Translations under genes and position numbers: made by a program
Source: Lactobacillus sp.
Lineage (GTDB): Bacteria; Bacillota; Bacilli; Lactobacillales; Lactobacillaceae
Direction: 5' to 3'
NCBI GenBank assembly: GCA_022484695.1
Contig: JAKVKU010000005.1
Coordinates: 164,776 to 228,775 of the forward strand
DNA length: 64,000 bases
Notes under the pieces: generated by a model
Seen by the model: only the letters and a program-made list of their open reading frames with translations
The model's database searches: none
Told to the model about the DNA's origin: nothing
In this document: positions 10,304 through 19,272 of the stretch, in pieces
Numbering within the stretch: the stretch's first letter is position 1
How the letters are laid out: every line of letters begins with the position of its first letter

Positions 10304-10348
10304 ACAGCTTGCTATTTGGTTTATAATCAAATAGCAAGCTGTTTTTTT
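10304..10348 (+). terminator. Strong terminator after typA
   Basis: ACAGCTTGCTATTTG (10304-10318) pairs perfectly with CAAATAGCAAGCTGT (10328-10342), followed by a run of T. Confidence 0.92.
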
Positions 10349-10472
10349 GTGAAACGGTCGCTAATCAAGACTGCCAGCAACCTTGCTAGACCTAAATGGT
10401 AGCAGGGGATTTGACAGATTGCATGTGAATCGGTATGCTAAGTGGTAACTTTTTACGATTTATTGGTAAATA

Positions 10473-10502
10473 TTGCCTAATTTTTTGTGAAAATGATATA
10501 AT
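10473..10502 (+). promoter_or_regulatory. Promoter of the ylaN-ftsW genes
   Basis: TTGCCT (10473-10478), 18 bases, then TATAAT (10497-10502), 40 bases before ylaN. Confidence 0.6.
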
Positions 10503-10541
10503 AACGTATATTGAAGAAGTTTATAATTTGGAGGATATCCA

Positions 10542-10838
10542 ATGGAAAATCTAACCGCACAAACTGGTCTGGCCATTCTTAAAGCTGATGGTGATAAGAT
10601 TCGCCAGGACCTTTTAGGACAATTCGATGATCTTTGTTTAATGCAATGTCCAATTATCGAAGAAATTATTGACACCCAGATGCTTGTTTATTCCAATAAA
10701 GTTGATTTTGCGAAACGTTGCGGCTTGATTTCAAGTCAAGTTGCCCAAGAATTAGTCAACGACCTTGGCTTAGAGATTGAAGCGCTGTATCAGGCAATTA
10801 CCAAGAAACAAGCCGCTCATTCTAAGCAAAGGGACTGA
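10542..10838 (+). CDS. ylaN: YlaN family protein (UPF0358)
   Basis: This 98-residue protein matches YlaN/UPF0358: the block ILKADGDKIRQDLLGQ, the core LMQCPIIEEIIDTQM, and KVDFAKRCGLI. The order ylaN-ftsW-pyc is the same as in Bacillus. Recent work in Bacillus and Staphylococcus links YlaN to iron homeostasis and to the Fur repressor; whether that holds in lactic acid bacteria is open. The ribosome binding site is GGAGGAT before ATG 10542. ftsW starts 7 bases downstream. Confidence 0.88.
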   Translation: MENLTAQTGLAILKADGDKIRQDLLGQFDDLCLMQCPIIEEIIDTQMLVYSNKVDFAKRCGLISSQVAQELVNDLGLEIEALYQAITKKQAAHSKQRD

Positions 10839-10845
10839 AACTGTT

Positions 10846-12033
10846 GTGCAGATTTTTCGAAATATTCGACGTAAGCTGCCTTATTTAGACTATTACATCA
10901 TTATTCCCACGTTATTGTTGATTGCAATTGGGATCGTAATGGTTTATTCGGCAAGCTCCGATATTTTAGCAGTCAATCATCTGGATCCGACCACCTATTT
11001 GCGCCGCCAAATATTCTGGGCAATTGGTGGCCTGTTCATTATGCTCATCTGTATGTTTGGCAATATGGATTTTTTACGCAATGCCAAGGTGATGCTCTGG
11101 ATCATTGGCATTACTTTAGTATTGCTATTTTATCTAGTTATTCTGCAAAAGGTCCATCCGGCTGCGGCCGTCAACGGCGCAGTTGCCTGGATTAATTTAG
11201 GCCCGATCAATATTCAGCCTACGGAAATTGCCAAAGTGACCATCATCTTGTATTTGGCCTTTATCTTTGATAAACGGGGCCCCAATTTGGTGAAGGGCCA
11301 AATTATTCATAATTTAATGGGGCCAGTGGCCTTAGTTGGATTCATCACCTTGTTGGTATTATTGCAGCCCGATACTGGTGGCGCATCCATATTGGCCTTA
11401 ATTGTCAGTATCATGATTTTTTCAGCTGGTATTCCCATTGGTTGGGGCCTATCTTTTGTGGTAGGGATTGCCAGTTTGATACCGTTGGCCATCAGTTTTC
11501 TAAAGAAATTCCCCATCAGTTTTTTGGAACACAGTTACCAATATCAACGTATTTTATCCTTCTTGTATCCTTTCCAAAGAGAACGCACCGGTGGCAGTCA
11601 GCTGGTAAACTCCTATATTGCCATTAATAACGGTGGCTGGCTTGGTCGGGGCATTGGCAACAGCATTCAGAAAAAGGGTTATTTGCCAGTGCCTTATACA
11701 GATTTTATTTTAGCAGTTTTGTCTGAGGAATTAGGCGTGATCGGGGTCATATGTGTCTTAGGATTACTTTTTTTCCTAATTTGTCGGATTATTTTTGTGG
11801 GCATCCACGCCCATACCACTTATCGGTCGTTGATTTGTTATGGAACGGCAGCCATGATGCTAGTCCAAGCTTCCTTTAACATTGCCGGTGTCATTGGCTT
11901 TTTACCCATCACTGGGGTGACGTTACCTTTTATTAGTTATGGTGGTTCTAGTATTATTACCTTGTCCATTGCCATTGGGTTGGTGCTTAGCATCAGTCTC
12001 AAAGAAAAGCGTGAAGCCAAACTAAGATCATAA
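10846..12033 (+). CDS. ftsW: SEDS-family lipid II polymerase FtsW
   Basis: This 395-residue polytopic membrane protein belongs to the SEDS peptidoglycan glycosyltransferases. It works at the division septum with a class B PBP. Conserved features: YSASSD after the first helix, GGLFIMLICMFGN, the loop around PTEIAKV, LLVLLQPDTGGAS, and the C-terminal PFISYGGSSIITL. The frame is open back to 10777 inside ylaN, but GTG 10846 is preferred since AAAGGGA (10828-10834) precedes it and the protein then starts just before the first helix. The synteny with ylaN and pyc supports FtsW rather than RodA. Confidence 0.9.
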   Translation: MQIFRNIRRKLPYLDYYIIIPTLLLIAIGIVMVYSASSDILAVNHLDPTTYLRRQIFWAIGGLFIMLICMFGNMDFLRNAKVMLWIIGITLVLLFYLVILQKVHPAAAVNGAVAWINLGPINIQPTEIAKVTIILYLAFIFDKRGPNLVKGQIIHNLMGPVALVGFITLLVLLQPDTGGASILALIVSIMIFSAGIPIGWGLSFVVGIASLIPLAISFLKKFPISFLEHSYQYQRILSFLYPFQRERTGGSQLVNSYIAINNGGWLGRGIGNSIQKKGYLPVPYTDFILAVLSEELGVIGVICVLGLLFFLICRIIFVGIHAHTTYRSLICYGTAAMMLVQASFNIAGVIGFLPITGVTLPFISYGGSSIITLSIAIGLVLSISLKEKREAKLRS

Positions 12034-12070
12034 TTAGCACTATATTGATGGCTTGACCAGTCAATTTAGT

Positions 12071-12105
12071 GCCGCAGCATGGGGTTATCTTAAAGATGTT
12101 GCGGC
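12071..12105 (+). promoter_or_regulatory. Leader hairpin between ftsW and pyc
   Basis: GCCGCAGCAT (12071-12080) pairs with ATGTTGCGGC (12096-12105), ten base pairs including one G-U, with a 15-base loop. No T run follows, so it is either an inefficient terminator or an mRNA structure in the pyc leader. Confidence 0.5.
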
Positions 12106-12151
12106 AAATAGAGTACCATTAAAAATTCAGTCATGAAGGAGTGCGCCTTAT

Positions 12152-15100
12152 ATGCAAAAAGTATTAGTTGCAAATCGCGGGGAAATTGCAACTCGAATTT
12201 TTCGAGCCTGTGAAGAGTTAGGCTTAAAAACTGTAGGTATTTATGCCAAAGAAGATGAATTATCAATCCATCGCTTTAAAGCGCAAGAAGCATATTTGAT
12301 CGGAGCCGGTGAAAAACCCACCGACGCTTATTTGGATATTGAAAGCATTATTGCTGCTGCTAAAAAAAGTGGTGCCGATGCGATTCATCCCGGTTATGGT
12401 TTTTTGTCTGAAAATGAGCACTTTGCAAAACGCGTTCGTGAAGAAGGTTTAACCTTCGTTGGTCCTAAGACAGAGTTATTACATACGTTTGGTGACAAAG
12501 TCACAGCCAAAGAGGCTGCTTTAGCTGCCGGTATCGAGACGATTCCCGGCACGGATCACCCAGTGGCTTCCTTAGCAGAAGTTCAGCAGTTTGCCAAGGA
12601 TCACGGTTTTCCAATTATGATCAAAGCCGCCCTTGGTGGTGGTGGCCGGGGGATGCGGGTCGTTGAAACGGCTGCCGAATTACCCGAAGCCTATGATCGG
12701 GCCAAAAGTGAGGCGAAGCAGGCCTTTGGTAGCGACGAACTTTATGTGGAACGGTTTATTGCCCATGGCAAGCATGTGGAGGTCCAGATCTTAGCTGATC
12801 AACACGGCCACGTAATGCATTTATTTGAACGGGATTGTTCTGTTCAAAGACGGAATCAAAAGGTCGTTGAAGTTGCACCATGTATTATTTTGACGCCAGA
12901 ACAGCGTGAGCGGGTCTGTAATGCTGCCGTTAAACTGATGACCCATGTGGGTTATAGCAATGCCGGTACGGTAGAGTTTTTAATGGAAGATGATCATTTT
13001 TACTTCATTGAAGTCAATCCCCGGGTGCAAGTTGAACATACCATCACCGAATTAATTACGGGTGTCGATATTGTCCAGTCCCAATTGCGGATTGCCGCCG
13101 GTGCCGATTTACACAAAGATCTGCATTTACCAGCACAAGCTGATCTGCACTTTGAAGGGGCTGCCATTCAATGTCGGGTGACGACGGAAGATCCAACTAA
13201 CAACTTCTTCCCAGATACGGGGACGTTAGACACTTATCGTTCACCTGGTGGTAATGGGGTCCGCTTAGATGTGGGCAATGCTTACACCGGGGCCGTGGTT
13301 ACACCTTACTTTGATTCATTGTTAGTCAAAGCCAGTGTCCATGCCTTAAGTTTTGAAGCGGCCTGCCAAAAAATGGATCGGGTGTTGCATGAATTTGATA
13401 TTCAAGGGGTCAAAACAAATATCCCCTTTATGGAAAATGTCATTAAAAATCCAGTCTTTATCGCCGGCCATGCGTTAACCACGTTTATTGAGGACCATCC
13501 CGAATTATTAGATATTGAAGTCCATCCTGATCCATCCGTGGCTTTGCTGAAATATGTGGGGGATGTGACGATCAATGGGTATGCTGATTTGCCCCGCAAA
13601 GAGCATAAAGATGCCACGTTGGTTAGCTTATCAGCGTTGCCACCTTTGCCAGACCATCCCAGAGTATCAGCCAAACAAATATTAGATCAAAAAGGCCCGG
13701 ATGCCGTGGCCCAATGGCTGAGTGATCAGCAAAAAGTATTATTGACCGATACCACGTTGCGAGATGCCCACCAAAGTTTATTTGCCACCCGCATGCGGAC
13801 CCATGACATGGTTCGAATCGCCGGGCAGATGAGCGTGGCCATGCCTGATTTGTTCTCTTATGAGATGTGGGGTGGGGCAACGTTTGATGTGGCTTATCGT
13901 TTCTTAAAGGAAAGTCCTTGGGAAAGATTACAGCGGTTACGCAAACTATTCCCCAATACGTTGTTGCAAATGCTATTTAGAGGCAGCAACGCCGTGGGTT
14001 ATAAGAACTATCCGGACAATGTCATTCGTAATTTTATTGACTTAGCAGCTAAAAATGGGATGGATGTCTTCCGGATTTTTGATAGTCAAAACTGGCTACC
14101 GCAAATGGAACCTAGTATCGAAGCCGTACGGGCTAACCATAAGATTGCTGAAGTTGCAATGTGTTATTCCGGTGATGTGGCTAATCCTAAGTTACACAAA
14201 TATGATTTAAATTATTACAAACAATTGGCCAAAGACATTGAAAGTGCCGGCGCACATATTTTAGCTATTAAAGATATGGCGGGCCTGTTGAAGCCAGAAG
14301 CAGCTTATGAGTTGATCTCGACCTTAAAAGATGCGGTTTCGATCCCAATTCACTTGCATACCCATGACACGGCCGGGAATGGTATTTACACTTATGCCCG
14401 GGCCGTGGCTGCCGGAGTTGATGTGGTGGATGTGGCTCAAAGTGCCATGTCCGGCGCCACATCCCAACCAAGTATGGGCAGTCTTTACTACGCCTTAGAA
14501 AATGATCGGCGTCGCCCAGACTTAAACATGGCAGCGGTGGAACATGTTAACGAGTATTTCCAAAACTTGCGGCAAGCTTACGCAGGCTTTTCCACCAGTG
14601 TCACAACGCCACAGACAGATGTTTATCAAACCGAAATGCCTGGGGGCCAATATACGAACTTGTATCAACAAGCCAAAGGTGTTGGTCTGGGCAAACGGTT
14701 TGATGATGTGAAGTTGATGTATACAAAGGTCAATACCTTGTTCGGCAATGTGATCAAAGTCACGCCATCTTCCAAAGTTGTGGGGGATATGGCTTTGTTC
14801 ATGGTGCAAAATAAATTGACCCCTGAAGATGTGATCAATAAGGGCCAAGATATTGATTTCCCTGAATCAGTTATTAATTTCTTCCAAGGTAATTTAGGCC
14901 AACCCGTGGGCGGTTTTCCTAAAGATGTGCAAGCAGCGATTTTGAAGGACAAGCCAGCTATCACGGTGCGGCCGGGCAGCTTGGTGGACCCAGTGGACTT
15001 TGAAGCCACCGCCAAAGAGGTAGCCAAGTTATTGCACCATCAACCAACCCCAGAAGAAGTTGTCAGCTATATCCTATATCCAAAAGTCTTTTCAGATTAT

Positions 15101-15595
15101 TTGGCTACCCATGATATTTATGGGGATGTGACCCATCTGGATACAGCTACTTTCTTTGAGGGGATGCGCTTAGGTGAGACGATCCATATTACCTTTGGGC
15201 CTGGTAAAGAGTCCATCGTCACCCTAGATGAAATTGGGGAACCCGATGTTGAAGGCATGCGCACCGTGTACTTTGAATTAAACGGACAACGGATCCAAAT
15301 AGCGATTCAAGATAAAGCCATTAATCATGGTATTGTGGGCAACCAAAAAGTTGAACCAACCAACCCCGACCAAATTGGCGCGGTGATGACCGGTAATATT
15401 GCCAAAGTATTGGTGAAGACGGGTCAAGTTGTGACCAAAGGTGAAGCATTAGTTGTCACAGAAGCTATGAAAATGGAAACTTCTATTCCGGCCCCTTACG
15501 ATGGCGTGATCAAGCACATCTATGTGAAGGCGGGACAACGCGTTGACGCCGATGATTTATTAATTGAAATGGCACCGCAAGAAGTCAACAAATAA
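12152..15595 (+). CDS. pyc: Pyruvate carboxylase
   Basis: This 1147-residue biotin enzyme carboxylates pyruvate to oxaloacetate, feeding aspartate and other C4 compounds. Domain order: biotin carboxylase (1 to about 450; MIKAALGGGGRGMRVV ATP loop, FIEVNPRVQVEHT), carboxyltransferase (about 530-810; LLTDTTLRDAHQSL, FRIFDSQNW, the metal site HLHTHDTAGNG), the PYC allosteric/tetramerisation region, and a C-terminal biotin carrier domain with the biotinylated lysine in TEAMKMETS. Length is typical. The ribosome binding site GAAGGAG precedes ATG 12152. Activity in related species is tuned by small effectors such as acetyl-CoA or cyclic-di-AMP, which the sequence alone cannot show here. Confidence 0.97.
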   Translation: MQKVLVANRGEIATRIFRACEELGLKTVGIYAKEDELSIHRFKAQEAYLIGAGEKPTDAYLDIESIIAAAKKSGADAIHPGYGFLSENEHFAKRVREEGLTFVGPKTELLHTFGDKVTAKEAALAAGIETIPGTDHPVASLAEVQQFAKDHGFPIMIKAALGGGGRGMRVVETAAELPEAYDRAKSEAKQAFGSDELYVERFIAHGKHVEVQILADQHGHVMHLFERDCSVQRRNQKVVEVAPCIILTPEQRERVCNAAVKLMTHVGYSNAGTVEFLMEDDHFYFIEVNPRVQVEHTITELITGVDIVQSQLRIAAGADLHKDLHLPAQADLHFEGAAIQCRVTTEDPTNNFFPDTGTLDTYRSPGGNGVRLDVGNAYTGAVVTPYFDSLLVKASVHALSFEAACQKMDRVLHEFDIQGVKTNIPFMENVIKNPVFIAGHALTTFIEDHPELLDIEVHPDPSVALLKYVGDVTINGYADLPRKEHKDATLVSLSALPPLPDHPRVSAKQILDQKGPDAVAQWLSDQQKVLLTDTTLRDAHQSLFATRMRTHDMVRIAGQMSVAMPDLFSYEMWGGATFDVAYRFLKESPWERLQRLRKLFPNTLLQMLFRGSNAVGYKNYPDNVIRNFIDLAAKNGMDVFRIFDSQNWLPQMEPSIEAVRANHKIAEVAMCYSGDVANPKLHKYDLNYYKQLAKDIESAGAHILAIKDMAGLLKPEAAYELISTLKDAVSIPIHLHTHDTAGNGIYTYARAVAAGVDVVDVAQSAMSGATSQPSMGSLYYALENDRRRPDLNMAAVEHVNEYFQNLRQAYAGFSTSVTTPQTDVYQTEMPGGQYTNLYQQAKGVGLGKRFDDVKLMYTKVNTLFGNVIKVTPSSKVVGDMALFMVQNKLTPEDVINKGQDIDFPESVINFFQGNLGQPVGGFPKDVQAAILKDKPAITVRPGSLVDPVDFEATAKEVAKLLHHQPTPEEVVSYILYPKVFSDYLATHDIYGDVTHLDTATFFEGMRLGETIHITFGPGKESIVTLDEIGEPDVEGMRTVYFELNGQRIQIAIQDKAINHGIVGNQKVEPTNPDQIGAVMTGNIAKVLVKTGQVVTKGEALVVTEAMKMETSIPAPYDGVIKHIYVKAGQRVDADDLLIEMAPQEVNK

Positions 15596-15631
15596 GGACT
15601 AGTTTAGTGTTTTAAGAAGCAGGTGAATGAT

Positions 15632-16054
15632 TTGATTTATGATGACCAAATGATTGCAATTGAAGACGCATTGGATCAGCTTATTCAAAGCATTCAAAAT
15701 TCACAAAAATTTAGCGCTTATCAAAAAGCACAACAGCTTTTGGATGAAGATGTGACCGCACAAAAGTTAATCACGACCTTCCATGGGTTTCAAAGTCGTT
15801 TACAAGCCATTGAGCCCTATGGTGACTATGTGCCTGGGGCGGTGACGTTAAAAAAGCAAACTTTAAAGGCGAAGCGGGCGATGGATTTTTATCCACCCAT
15901 TGCCACTTATAAAGCCGCCCAGATGGCCTTTGAAACCATGATCGATACGTTGAGTGTCGCGCTTGCCAATAGTATTTCCGACCAAATTAAAGTTGCCACG
16001 GGTAATCCGTTTTTTGAAACGAAGCGAAAACCGCATAATAAACTAAAAGGATGA
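15632..16054 (+). CDS. ylbF: YlbF family regulator
   Basis: This helical protein of about 140 residues belongs to the YlbF/YmcA family (FSAYQKAQQLLDEDVTAQKLI). In B. subtilis YlbF joins YmcA and YaaT in the Y-complex that directs RNase Y cleavage of mRNAs. The start is taken as TTG 15632, which is 5 bases after AGGTGA (15621-15626); the GTG at 15623 lies inside that site. The block ylbF-ylbG-rsmD-coaD-sepM matches Bacillus order. Confidence 0.8.
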   Translation: MIYDDQMIAIEDALDQLIQSIQNSQKFSAYQKAQQLLDEDVTAQKLITTFHGFQSRLQAIEPYGDYVPGAVTLKKQTLKAKRAMDFYPPIATYKAAQMAFETMIDTLSVALANSISDQIKVATGNPFFETKRKPHNKLKG

Positions 16055-16058
16055 TTAA

Positions 16059-16406
16059 ATGTCTGAATTAAAACCGCGCGTAGGTATTGTTGTTTGGGTC
16101 TATAATTTACATCAGGTCCGGCAACTCCGTCGCTTTGGGTTAATCTATTATACTTCGCGGAAAATGAAGTATGTCTATTTATATGTGGACCAAGAAGCTG
16201 CAGCTGCGACCCAAAAAGCCATTGCAAAGTTACGGTTTGTCCGCAAGGTCGAGCTATCCCACCGGCCTGAATTAGCAACTGAATTTGGTGAAAAACTGGC
16301 TGAAAAAGCGAAGGATGAAGAGCAAGAACCTTTCTTTCATCCTGAAGTAGATACCGACCAGGAATTGGAAAAGGAGCACAAGTTAGATGCGCATCATATC
16401 CGGTGA
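16059..16406 (+). CDS. ylbG: YlbG family protein (DUF2129)
   Basis: This 115-residue protein matches DUF2129/YlbG, a ferredoxin-like small protein: VGIVVWVYNLHQVRQLRRFG, YYTSRKMKYVYLYVD and FVRKVELSHRP. The C-terminal third is acidic and charged and is longer than in Bacillus. No biochemical role is established that I know of. It starts 4 bases after ylbF and overlaps rsmD by 20 bases. Confidence 0.85.
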   Translation: MSELKPRVGIVVWVYNLHQVRQLRRFGLIYYTSRKMKYVYLYVDQEAAAATQKAIAKLRFVRKVELSHRPELATEFGEKLAEKAKDEEQEPFFHPEVDTDQELEKEHKLDAHHIR

Positions 16407-16938
16407 ATTTAGTGGCCGCCACTTAAAACCAGTTCCTGGCCGCAAGACGCGGCCGACAACAGATAAAGTTAAAGAGGCGTTATTTAACATTATTGGGCCT
16501 TACTTTGATGGTGGCACCGCGTTAGATTTATATGCGGGGACAGGTGGCTTAGGGATCGAAGCCGTTTCCCGGGGCATGTCTAATGCGTATTTGGTGGATC
16601 GCCAGTATGCGGCTATTAAAGTAATTGAAGAAAATGTCGCTGTTACCAAGGCTGAATCGGCTTTTCATATCATGAAAATGTCAGCAGCTCGGGCTTTGGT
16701 GGAATTAAAGTCAAAAGAGATTTTATTTGACTTAGTATTGTTAGATCCCCCATATCAAGAACAGCAAATTGTGAAGTTACTCAATAAGCTTCGGGATATG
16801 GCGTTATTGCAGCCTGAGGCATTGGTTGTGGCTGAAACTGATGTGACCGTTTTGTACCCGGAAATCTCGGGTTTCACATTATTGGGACAGCATCAGTATG
16901 GCATTACGGAGGTCAGTGTTTTTAAATATATCAAGTAA
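16387..16938 (+). CDS. rsmD: 16S rRNA (guanine(966)-N(2))-methyltransferase RsmD
   Basis: This 183-residue SAM-dependent methyltransferase modifies G966 (E. coli numbering) of 16S rRNA. Features: start MRIISGEFSGRHLKP, RPTTDKVKEALFNII, the SAM-binding motif DLYAGTGGLGIEAVSRG, and the catalytic LLDPPY. It overlaps the end of ylbG, and its position next to coaD is conserved widely in bacteria. Confidence 0.94.
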   Translation: MRIISGEFSGRHLKPVPGRKTRPTTDKVKEALFNIIGPYFDGGTALDLYAGTGGLGIEAVSRGMSNAYLVDRQYAAIKVIEENVAVTKAESAFHIMKMSAARALVELKSKEILFDLVLLDPPYQEQQIVKLLNKLRDMALLQPEALVVAETDVTVLYPEISGFTLLGQHQYGITEVSVFKYIK

Positions 16939-16955
16939 GTTGAGGTTTTGTGAAG

Positions 16956-17459
16956 ATGACGCTTAATATTGGGCTATTCCCAGGCAGCTTTGATCCTTTT
17001 ACCAATGGTCATTTGGCAACGGTGAAAAAGGCCTTGAAAATTTTTGATAAGCTTTATATTGCTGTTTCAACAAATACAGGCAAAACAGCCTTGTTTTCGA
17101 CACCTGAAAAAGTTGCTTTGATAAAAGCGGCCACTGCCGGGTTAGACCGGGTCGAAGTCATAGCTGCTCCTAGAAAATTAACGGTTGATTTAGCTGTTGA
17201 ATTAAAGGCACAAGCTTTGATCCGGGGGTTGCGCAATACCGCAGATTTTGAATATGAAGCCGGAGTTGCGCAGATGAACAAGGCTCAAAATACGGACATT
17301 GAGACGATTTTTTTCATGGCTGATCAAAAGTATACGTTTATTTCTTCCAGCATGATCAAAGAAGTCGCCGCTTTTGGTGGCGACGTCAGTGCCCTCGTGC
17401 CAGCTGGGGTAGAAGCGGCTTTAAAAACTAAATATTCAGAAAAACAGGCCGGCGAATGA
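16956..17459 (+). CDS. coaD: Phosphopantetheine adenylyltransferase
   Basis: This protein of about 167 residues catalyses the fourth step of coenzyme A synthesis, joining ATP and 4'-phosphopantetheine. The nucleotidyltransferase motif GLFPGSFDPFTNGH and the second motif KYTFISSSMIKEV are present, as is IRGLRNTADFEYE. Two starts are possible: GTG 16950 and ATG 16956. ATG 16956 is preferred since it lies 10 bases after GAGG (16942-16945), against 4 bases for GTG. It overlaps the next gene by 4 bases (ATGA). Confidence 0.95.
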   Translation: MTLNIGLFPGSFDPFTNGHLATVKKALKIFDKLYIAVSTNTGKTALFSTPEKVALIKAATAGLDRVEVIAAPRKLTVDLAVELKAQALIRGLRNTADFEYEAGVAQMNKAQNTDIETIFFMADQKYTFISSSMIKEVAAFGGDVSALVPAGVEAALKTKYSEKQAGE

Positions 17460-18520
17460 ATGCAACACACAAGCCTTTTTACAAAAAGAATTGGTTTAGA
17501 AATAGTGCGCTGGTGTTGGGTAGTTTATTGGTGTTGGCCTTTTGTTTTCTACCCATCAATTACTTTTTAGAATCTCCTGGGACTGCTGAACAAGTGGCCC
17601 AGTTTGTGAAAATAGATCATAAAAAGGACCAGACCAAAGGTAAATATCTACTGACCACAGTGCGCCTACAACAAGCCACCCCTTTGCAATTGATCATCGG
17701 TCATTTTCAGCCATATACCGATATCATGTCCAAGTCTGAAGTGATGGGGGATGCCAGCAGCGCGGCGTATGACACCCTGCAGAATTACTATATTGAAAAT
17801 TCTGAAAACACCGCCATTGCCCAAGCCTTTAAAAAGGCGGGCAAACCTTACACGTTGAAATTTATTGGGGTGTATGTTTTAGATATCATTGACCAATCTA
17901 ATTTCAAGAATAAGTTGAAATTAGGGGATACGGTGTCGGCGGTCAATCAGCAGCATTTTAAAAGTGCCACGGATTTTCAAAAATACGTGCGCCAACAAAA
18001 AGTGGGTCAAAAAGTCACCATTTCATATTTGCGCGCCGGGGCCACTAAAACCACCGCAGGCAAGTTGATTCAATTGCCCAATAGTCACCAGGCTGGTTTA
18101 GGTATCACCTTGACGGACCATACGAAAGTGAGTACCAAAGAACCCGTTAAAATTGATGCAGGGGCCATTGGTGGCCCCTCAGCGGGATTGATGTTTACCT
18201 TACAGGTTTACGATCAGATCAGCGGCCATCATTTGCGCAAGGGCCGCATTGTGGCAGGTACTGGCACGATTGCCAGTGATGGGGCCGTGGGACCGATCGG
18301 TGGGATCGATAAAAAAGTCGTCGCGGCTTCTAAAGCTGGGGCTACTATCTTTTTTGCACCCAATGATCAGCTGACCAAAGCGGAACGGCAAAAAACGCCC
18401 AATTATCAAAATAACTATCAAATTGCTAAAAGTACCGCAAAAAAAATAAACACAAAGATGAAAATTGTCCCAGTTCAAACACTGGATGAAGCAATTCATT
18501 ATTTACAAACTACTTCCTAA
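17456..18520 (+). CDS. SepM/YlbL-type PDZ and Lon-like serine protease
   Basis: This 354-residue protein has an N-terminal membrane anchor (about 14-37), a PDZ domain (about 125-210; KLKLGDTVSAVNQQHF), and a C-terminal S16 (Lon-like) protease domain. The catalytic serine is in AIGGPSAGLMF and the lysine in GPIGGIDKKVVAA. The active site faces the outside of the cell. In streptococci SepM trims a competence pheromone; the B. subtilis relative is YlbL. The substrate here is unknown. It is coupled to coaD by ATGA overlap, directly upstream of comEA and comEC. Confidence 0.88.
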   Translation: MNATHKPFYKKNWFRNSALVLGSLLVLAFCFLPINYFLESPGTAEQVAQFVKIDHKKDQTKGKYLLTTVRLQQATPLQLIIGHFQPYTDIMSKSEVMGDASSAAYDTLQNYYIENSENTAIAQAFKKAGKPYTLKFIGVYVLDIIDQSNFKNKLKLGDTVSAVNQQHFKSATDFQKYVRQQKVGQKVTISYLRAGATKTTAGKLIQLPNSHQAGLGITLTDHTKVSTKEPVKIDAGAIGGPSAGLMFTLQVYDQISGHHLRKGRIVAGTGTIASDGAVGPIGGIDKKVVAASKAGATIFFAPNDQLTKAERQKTPNYQNNYQIAKSTAKKINTKMKIVPVQTLDEAIHYLQTTS

Positions 18521-18526
18521 AAAATT

Positions 18527-18579
18527 TACCTCCTTAACTGGCGTAATTTGAATTATGCCAATTATAAGGAGGTATTTTT
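18527..18579 (+). terminator. Terminator-like hairpin that contains the comEA ribosome binding site
   Basis: TACCTCCTTAA (18527-18537) and TAAGGAGGTA (18565-18574) form the base of a long stem, continued by GGCGTAATT / AATTATGCC, with one mismatch and a two-base bulge. TTTTT (18575-18579) follows. The 3' arm holds AAGGAGGT, the ribosome binding site of comEA, and the T run ends next to the ATG at 18580. It may end the coaD-protease transcript and also mask comEA translation. Confidence 0.7.
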
Positions 18580-19272
18580 ATGGCGTTTATAGAACTACTT
18601 AAGCGTTACTATTGGATTGGCTTGATTTTGGTGTTATTGGCCGGCGGTTTTATTTGGCGGCAAAACCGCCAGGCGGCTGTGACAGTCAATAACACGCCAG
18701 TGCCAATCAATCATCAAAGCTCAGTGGCGAGCACTTCGGCTACTGCCACCAGCCAATCGGTACCACCAGCGCCAAAAACCAGGCCTCAGTCCAGCCCCCA
18801 GACCACCGGGTCAACCGGGTCACAGCAAATTATGGTAGATGTGAAGGGTGCTGTGAAACGGCCGGGGGTCTATCGCCTCAAAGCAGAAGACCGGGTATTG
18901 GATGCCATCAAGCGGGCCGGGGGCTTCACCCCAGCAGCCGACCAGCGTCAAGTTAATTTGGCTCAAAAGGTTCAAGATCAAGCCATGCTCTACATTCCCA
19001 CCCCAGACGACCCCCAACCCGCTGCTAGTATGGGCCTACAAGCCAGTTCGGGCGCCGGTGGGGCAGCGAACAGCCCCCAAGCCAAGATCAATTTGAACAC
19101 CGCAACGGCTGAACAGCTTCAAGAAATTGACGGGGTAGGTGAAAAGAAAGCCCAAAAGATTATTGATTTTCGAACCAATCAAGGCCCCTTTAAAACGATT
19201 GCAGATCTGGGGGAAATCGATGGGTTTGGGGAGAAAACCGTCGCCAATTTAGAAGATAAAGTTACGATTTAA
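18580..19272 (+). CDS. comEA: Competence DNA receptor ComEA
   Basis: This 230-residue protein is the membrane-anchored DNA-binding receptor of the transformation machinery. It has one N-terminal membrane helix (about 8-26), a Ser/Thr/Pro-rich spacer, an SLBB domain (about 85-145; MVDVKGAVKRPGVYRL), another flexible stretch, and two C-terminal helix-hairpin-helix motifs (INLNTATAEQLQEIDGVGEK; TIADLGEIDGFGEKTVANLE). The ribosome binding site AAGGAGGT lies 6 bases before ATG 18580 but inside a hairpin. comEB is missing, as is common in lactobacilli; comEC begins immediately after the stop. Confidence 0.92.
   Translation: MAFIELLKRYYWIGLILVLLAGGFIWRQNRQAAVTVNNTPVPINHQSSVASTSATATSQSVPPAPKTRPQSSPQTTGSTGSQQIMVDVKGAVKRPGVYRLKAEDRVLDAIKRAGGFTPAADQRQVNLAQKVQDQAMLYIPTPDDPQPAASMGLQASSGAGGAANSPQAKINLNTATAEQLQEIDGVGEKKAQKIIDFRTNQGPFKTIADLGEIDGFGEKTVANLEDKVTI

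Noticed and set aside
14522..15027. Minus-strand ORFs within pyc
   Set aside because: They lie wholly inside a conserved enzyme gene and have no recognisable protein features.
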